From Pseudomonadota bacterium (lineage in GTDB: Bacteria > Pseudomonadota > Gammaproteobacteria > Steroidobacterales > GCA-2729495): DNA of 64,000 bases. How positions within the stretch are numbered: the first letter of the stretch is position 1; every line of letters begins with the position of its first letter. The notes beneath the pieces were generated by a model. That model was given only the letters and a program-made list of their open reading frames with translations. It was not told the origin of the DNA and did no database searches. A program made the translations under genes and the position numbers. The DNA lies in contig CAUJIY010000096.1 in assembly GCA_963205295.1 (NCBI GenBank), positions 1-64,000 of the forward strand, given 5' to 3'. Below are positions 61,410 to 64,000 of this stretch, piece by piece.

Positions 61410-62522
61410 ATGCGCATGCCAACCCCCGATCATGGCCGGCTGCTCGACCGCCAGGACGACCTCGGCGATGCCTGCGCCCACCTGTCCGGCGTGGCAGAAC
61501 TGCCGCTCGACACCGAGTTCGCTCGCACCGAGACCTACCGTCCCAGGCTCTGCCTGGCGCAGGTCGCGCTCCCCGACAGGGTGTTCTGCGTCGACATGCT
61601 CGCCCCGCTCGACTTCGCGTCGTTCTGGCAGGGCGTAGCCGCACCCGGTGCCACCAAGATCATGCACGCCGCCAAGCAGGACCTCGAGGTGCTGCTGCTG
61701 CGTTTCGGCCAGCTGCCCGGCCCGTTGTTCGACACCCAGGTCGCCGCCGCCCTGCTCGGTCACCCGGCGCAGGCCGGTTACGCGACCCTGGTCGCGGCCG
61801 AACTCGGTGTGCATCTCGACAAGAGCCAGACGCGCACGGACTGGTCGCGCCGCCCGCTGACGAGTGCCCAGATCGAATACGCCGCCAACGACGTCGCCCA
61901 TCTGGGCGAACTCGCCGGGCGCCTGCGCACGCGCCTGGCCGGGTGCGGCCGCGAACAGTGGGCGCTGGAGGACTGCGCTGCGCTGCTCGACCCGGCCCTC
62001 TATGGCGTGCGGCCCGAGAGCGCCTGGGAACGCCTGCCCGGCATCACCTGGCAGAGCCCCCTGGTGCAGGCACGCGCCCGGCGGCTGGCTGCGTGGCGCG
62101 AGCGGCGCGCAGACCAGGCCGACCGCCCGCGGCAGTGGATCCTCGCCGACCAGGCCCTGCTGGCACTCGCCGGTACGGGACCGGTCGATGTCGCCGCCAT
62201 CGAGGAACTCGACGTGATGCCGCGTGGCGCCGTACGCAACTCCGGTGCGGCCATCGTCACCGAACTGCGCGCCGCCGAAGCCGACCTCGCCGACGGTCGC
62301 GTGCAGATCACGCAGCAGGAACGCCCGGCGGCAACCGACAACGGCCGGGTGAAGCAGCTCGGCACCCTCGTCCAGAAGGCTGCCGCCGACCTCGGCATCG
62401 CTGCCGAGATCCTCGCGACGCGCGCGGAACTCGCCGCCCTGCTACGCGGTGCGAGCGAGCTGCGCCCGCTGCGCGGCTGGCGCCGCGAGGTCATCGGCAC
62501 GACCCTGCTCGCTGCCCTCTGA
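61410..62522 (+). CDS. rnd: Ribonuclease D
   Basis: 3'-5' exoribonuclease of the DEDDy class that trims tRNA and other small RNAs. 370 residues. Catalytic acids are in LPLDTEFARTETY (Asp-x-Glu), the HAAKQDLEVLLL Asp and EYAANDVAHL (Tyr-x3-Asp). The C-terminal half has HRDC-like helices (LPGITWQSPLV region and LAALLRGASELRPLRGWR). Start at ATG 61410 or 61416. It is divergent from the membrane protein-mpl group and convergent with adk. Confidence 0.94.
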   Translation: MRMPTPDHGRLLDRQDDLGDACAHLSGVAELPLDTEFARTETYRPRLCLAQVALPDRVFCVDMLAPLDFASFWQGVAAPGATKIMHAAKQDLEVLLLRFGQLPGPLFDTQVAAALLGHPAQAGYATLVAAELGVHLDKSQTRTDWSRRPLTSAQIEYAANDVAHLGELAGRLRTRLAGCGREQWALEDCAALLDPALYGVRPESAWERLPGITWQSPLVQARARRLAAWRERRADQADRPRQWILADQALLALAGTGPVDVAAIEELDVMPRGAVRNSGAAIVTELRAAEADLADGRVQITQQERPAATDNGRVKQLGTLVQKAAADLGIAAEILATRAELAALLRGASELRPLRGWRREVIGTTLLAAL

Positions 62523-62561
62523 CGCCCTCCGCCTGCAGGACGGGGAGCGAGGCAGCCGGCG

Positions 62562-63215
62562 TCAGGGCCTGGCGACGCCGAGCGCGGCGACGAGGCGACG
62601 GTAGATGTCGTCGATTTCGCCCTCGCCATCCACGACCCGCAGCAGGCCGGTGGCGCGATAGTGCGCGATCAGCGGCTCGGTCTGCTCGCGGTAGACGCGC
62701 AGCCGGTTGCCGATCGTCTGCTCGTTGTCGTCGGCGCGCTGGATCAGTTCGCCGCCGGCCTTGCGGCAGGCGTCGAGCTCGGCCTGCGGCGAGAAATGGA
62801 TGTTGAGAAGCTTGCCGGTCACCGAGCAGGTGCGCCGGCCCGTCAGCCGCTTCATGAGTATGTCGAGGTCGACCTCGAGCAGGACCACGGCGTCGAGCGC
62901 CAGGCCGGCCGCCTCCAGCACGGGGCCGAGCGCACGGGCCTGGGCGACGTTACGCGGGAAACCATCGAGGATGAATCCGCGGCGCGTGTCCGGTGCCTGC
63001 AGCCGTTCGCGGATCAGCTCGAGCACGATGTCGTCGGAAACCAGTTCACCGGCATCCATGCGGGCCTTGGCCTTCAGGCCGAGCGGCGTTGCCGATTTCA
63101 CGGCTTCACGCAGCAGGTCCCCGGTGGAGACCTGCACCATCCCATGGTCGGCCATCAGGCGCTGCGCCTGGGTGCCCTTGCCGGAGCCCGGGGCTCCGAG
63201 AAATACGATGCGCAT
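62562..63215 (-). CDS. adk: Adenylate kinase
   Basis: Balances AMP, ADP and ATP. 217 residues, long form. P-loop GAPGSGKGTQAQRL (about 7-20), STGDLLREAV (AMP site), GFILDGFPRNVAQA and the LID with RRTCSVTGKLLN. Only one Cys sits in the LID region near the start and one later (LDACRKAGGEL), so no full zinc-type Cys4 LID is present. It is divergent from pfp, with 155 bp between start codons. Confidence 0.97.
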   Translation of the reverse strand: MRIVFLGAPGSGKGTQAQRLMADHGMVQVSTGDLLREAVKSATPLGLKAKARMDAGELVSDDIVLELIRERLQAPDTRRGFILDGFPRNVAQARALGPVLEAAGLALDAVVLLEVDLDILMKRLTGRRTCSVTGKLLNIHFSPQAELDACRKAGGELIQRADDNEQTIGNRLRVYREQTEPLIAHYRATGLLRVVDGEGEIDDIYRRLVAALGVARP

Positions 63216-63370
63216 TGCCGGTCAGACCTCCTGCGGAACGTGGCGCAGGACAACCGCAGGCAGCTGCGGGTCGTCCGTGGTGCGGAACCGTACAGGGCGC
63301 ACCGGCAGCGGTCAAACGCCAGCGGTGCTGTGCTATGGTTCCGCGTCGTCGCAGGTCCCCGGAGAGTGTC

Positions 63371-64000
63371 ATGGCCACGCGCAATGCCTTCTACGCCCAG
63401 TCGGGCGGCGTCACCGCCGTCATCAACGCCAGCGCCTGCGGTGTCATCGAGACGGCACGGCGCCATGCCAGGCAGATCGGCAAGGTCTACGCCGGCCGCA
63501 ATGGCATCCTGGGCGCGCTCGACGAAGACATGATCGACACCAGCCGCGAAAGCCGCCAGGCGATCGCAGCCCTGAAACACACCCCCGGCGGGGCCTTCGG
63601 CTCGGCGCGCTACAAGCTCAAGGGCCTCGACCAGAATCGCGCCGAGTACGAACGGCTGATCGAGGTGTTCCGCGCCCACGACATCGGCTACTTCTTCTAC
63701 AACGGCGGCGGCGATTCCGCCGATACCTGCCTGAAGGTCTCGCAGCTCGGCGCCAGCCTGGGTTACCCGCTGGTGGCGATCCATGTGCCGAAGACGGTCG
63801 ACAACGACCTGCCGATCACCGACACCTGTCCCGGCTTCGGCTCCGTGGCGAAGTACGTCGCCGTCTCCACCCGCGAAGCGGCACTCGACGTGGCCTCGAT
63901 GGCGAAGACCTCGACGAAGGTCTTCATCCTCGAGGTCATGGGCCGCCATGCCGGCTGGATCGCGGCCGCCGCGGGACTGGCGGGCCGCAAGGCCGGAGAC
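63371..64000 (+). CDS. pfp: PPi-dependent 6-phosphofructokinase, 3'-truncated by the window edge
   Basis: Reversible phosphorylation of fructose 6-phosphate using pyrophosphate. The first 210 residues are visible and the frame is open to the last base. Marks are YAQSGGVTAVINASA (about 8-22), the phosphate-donor loop YNGGGDSADT (110-119), HVPKTVDNDLPITDTCPGFG (substrate region, 138-157) and MGRHAGW (190-196). ATP-type enzymes have GGDG and PGTIDND. Asp at the fourth loop position and Lys141 in PKTVDND mark the PPi type. The ATG has GGAGAG 4-5 nt upstream, and a weak -10 TATGGT lies near 63337. Confidence 0.93.
   Translation, partial: MATRNAFYAQSGGVTAVINASACGVIETARRHARQIGKVYAGRNGILGALDEDMIDTSRESRQAIAALKHTPGGAFGSARYKLKGLDQNRAEYERLIEVFRAHDIGYFFYNGGGDSADTCLKVSQLGASLGYPLVAIHVPKTVDNDLPITDTCPGFGSVAKYVAVSTREAALDVASMAKTSTKVFILEVMGRHAGWIAAAAGLAGRKAGD

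Noticed and set aside
63155-63949. Minus-strand open frame of 264 codons at the right edge
   Set aside because: Antisense to the clear pfp gene and overlapping the start of adk. pfp on the plus strand has all phosphofructokinase signatures.

Overview
The window is a dense, very G+C-rich chromosomal segment of a Gram-negative gammaproteobacterium. The evidence is the combination of LPS genes (lpxC, kdsD, kdsC, lptCAB), a meso-DAP-type murE, ftsL/ftsQ/zapD-type division genes, sspA-sspB beside petABC, an rsmI-lpoA-yraN-diaA block and rpoN-hpf-rapZ. A PPi-type phosphofructokinase, dciA in place of dnaC, and a PEP-CTERM protein point to a Xanthomonadales/Chromatiales-like lineage rather than an enteric one. 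The species cannot be named from sequence alone. No IS element, prophage, CRISPR array, rRNA or convincing tRNA was seen. Both ends of the window cut a gene (pilD at the left, pfp at the right).

Layout. 1-2.2 kb: pilD (partial), coaE, zapD on the plus strand. 2.2-6.5 kb: M23 endopeptidase, secA, mutT on the minus strand. 6.8-8.0 kb: dciA convergent with lpxC. 8.3-26 kb: a complete division and cell-wall (dcw) cluster on the minus strand, mraZ-rsmH-ftsL-ftsI-murE-murF-mraY-murD-ftsW-murG-murC-murB-ddlB-ftsQ-ftsA-ftsZ. Most neighbouring genes are coupled by ATGA/GTGA overlaps. A near-consensus promoter and three 10-bp MraZ-type repeats sit in front of mraZ. 26-27.8 kb: a small accessory patch with a PEP-CTERM surface protein and a VapBC-type toxin-antitoxin pair. 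27.9-31.6 kb: RNase P RNA, rsmI, then divergent lpoA-like, yraN, diaA. 31.6-35.3 kb: petABC (cytochrome bc1) with sspA-sspB. 35.4-43.3 kb: ibaG-murA divergent from kdsD-kdsC-lptC-lptA-lptB-rpoN-hpf-rapZ. 43.3-46 kb: a patatin-like lipase and a Tlc/NTT-like carrier. 46-54 kb: central carbon genes tkt-gap-pgk-pyk with two unknown lipoproteins inserted between pgk and pyk. 54-58.6 kb: metK-ahcY, cpdA and a TraB/GumN protein. 58.6-64 kb: a membrane protein-mpl-LonN-rubredoxin group, rnd, adk and the start of pfp.

Most of the window serves the cell envelope. MurA, MurB, MurC-F, Ddl, MraY and MurG make lipid II. FtsW/FtsI with FtsQ/FtsL polymerise septal peptidoglycan on the FtsZ/FtsA/ZapD ring. 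Mpl recycles peptides, and LpxC, KdsC/D and LptABC build and export LPS. The less ordinary signals are regulatory or accessory. They are a reverse-facing terminator between ftsA and ftsZ, a cluster of 8-bp repeats in front of metK-ahcY, a G9 tract in the leader of one glycolysis-linked lipoprotein gene, and the PEP-CTERM/VapBC patch. No wholly new multi-gene system is evident. The lipoprotein pair in the glycolytic cluster is the best candidate for undescribed biology.
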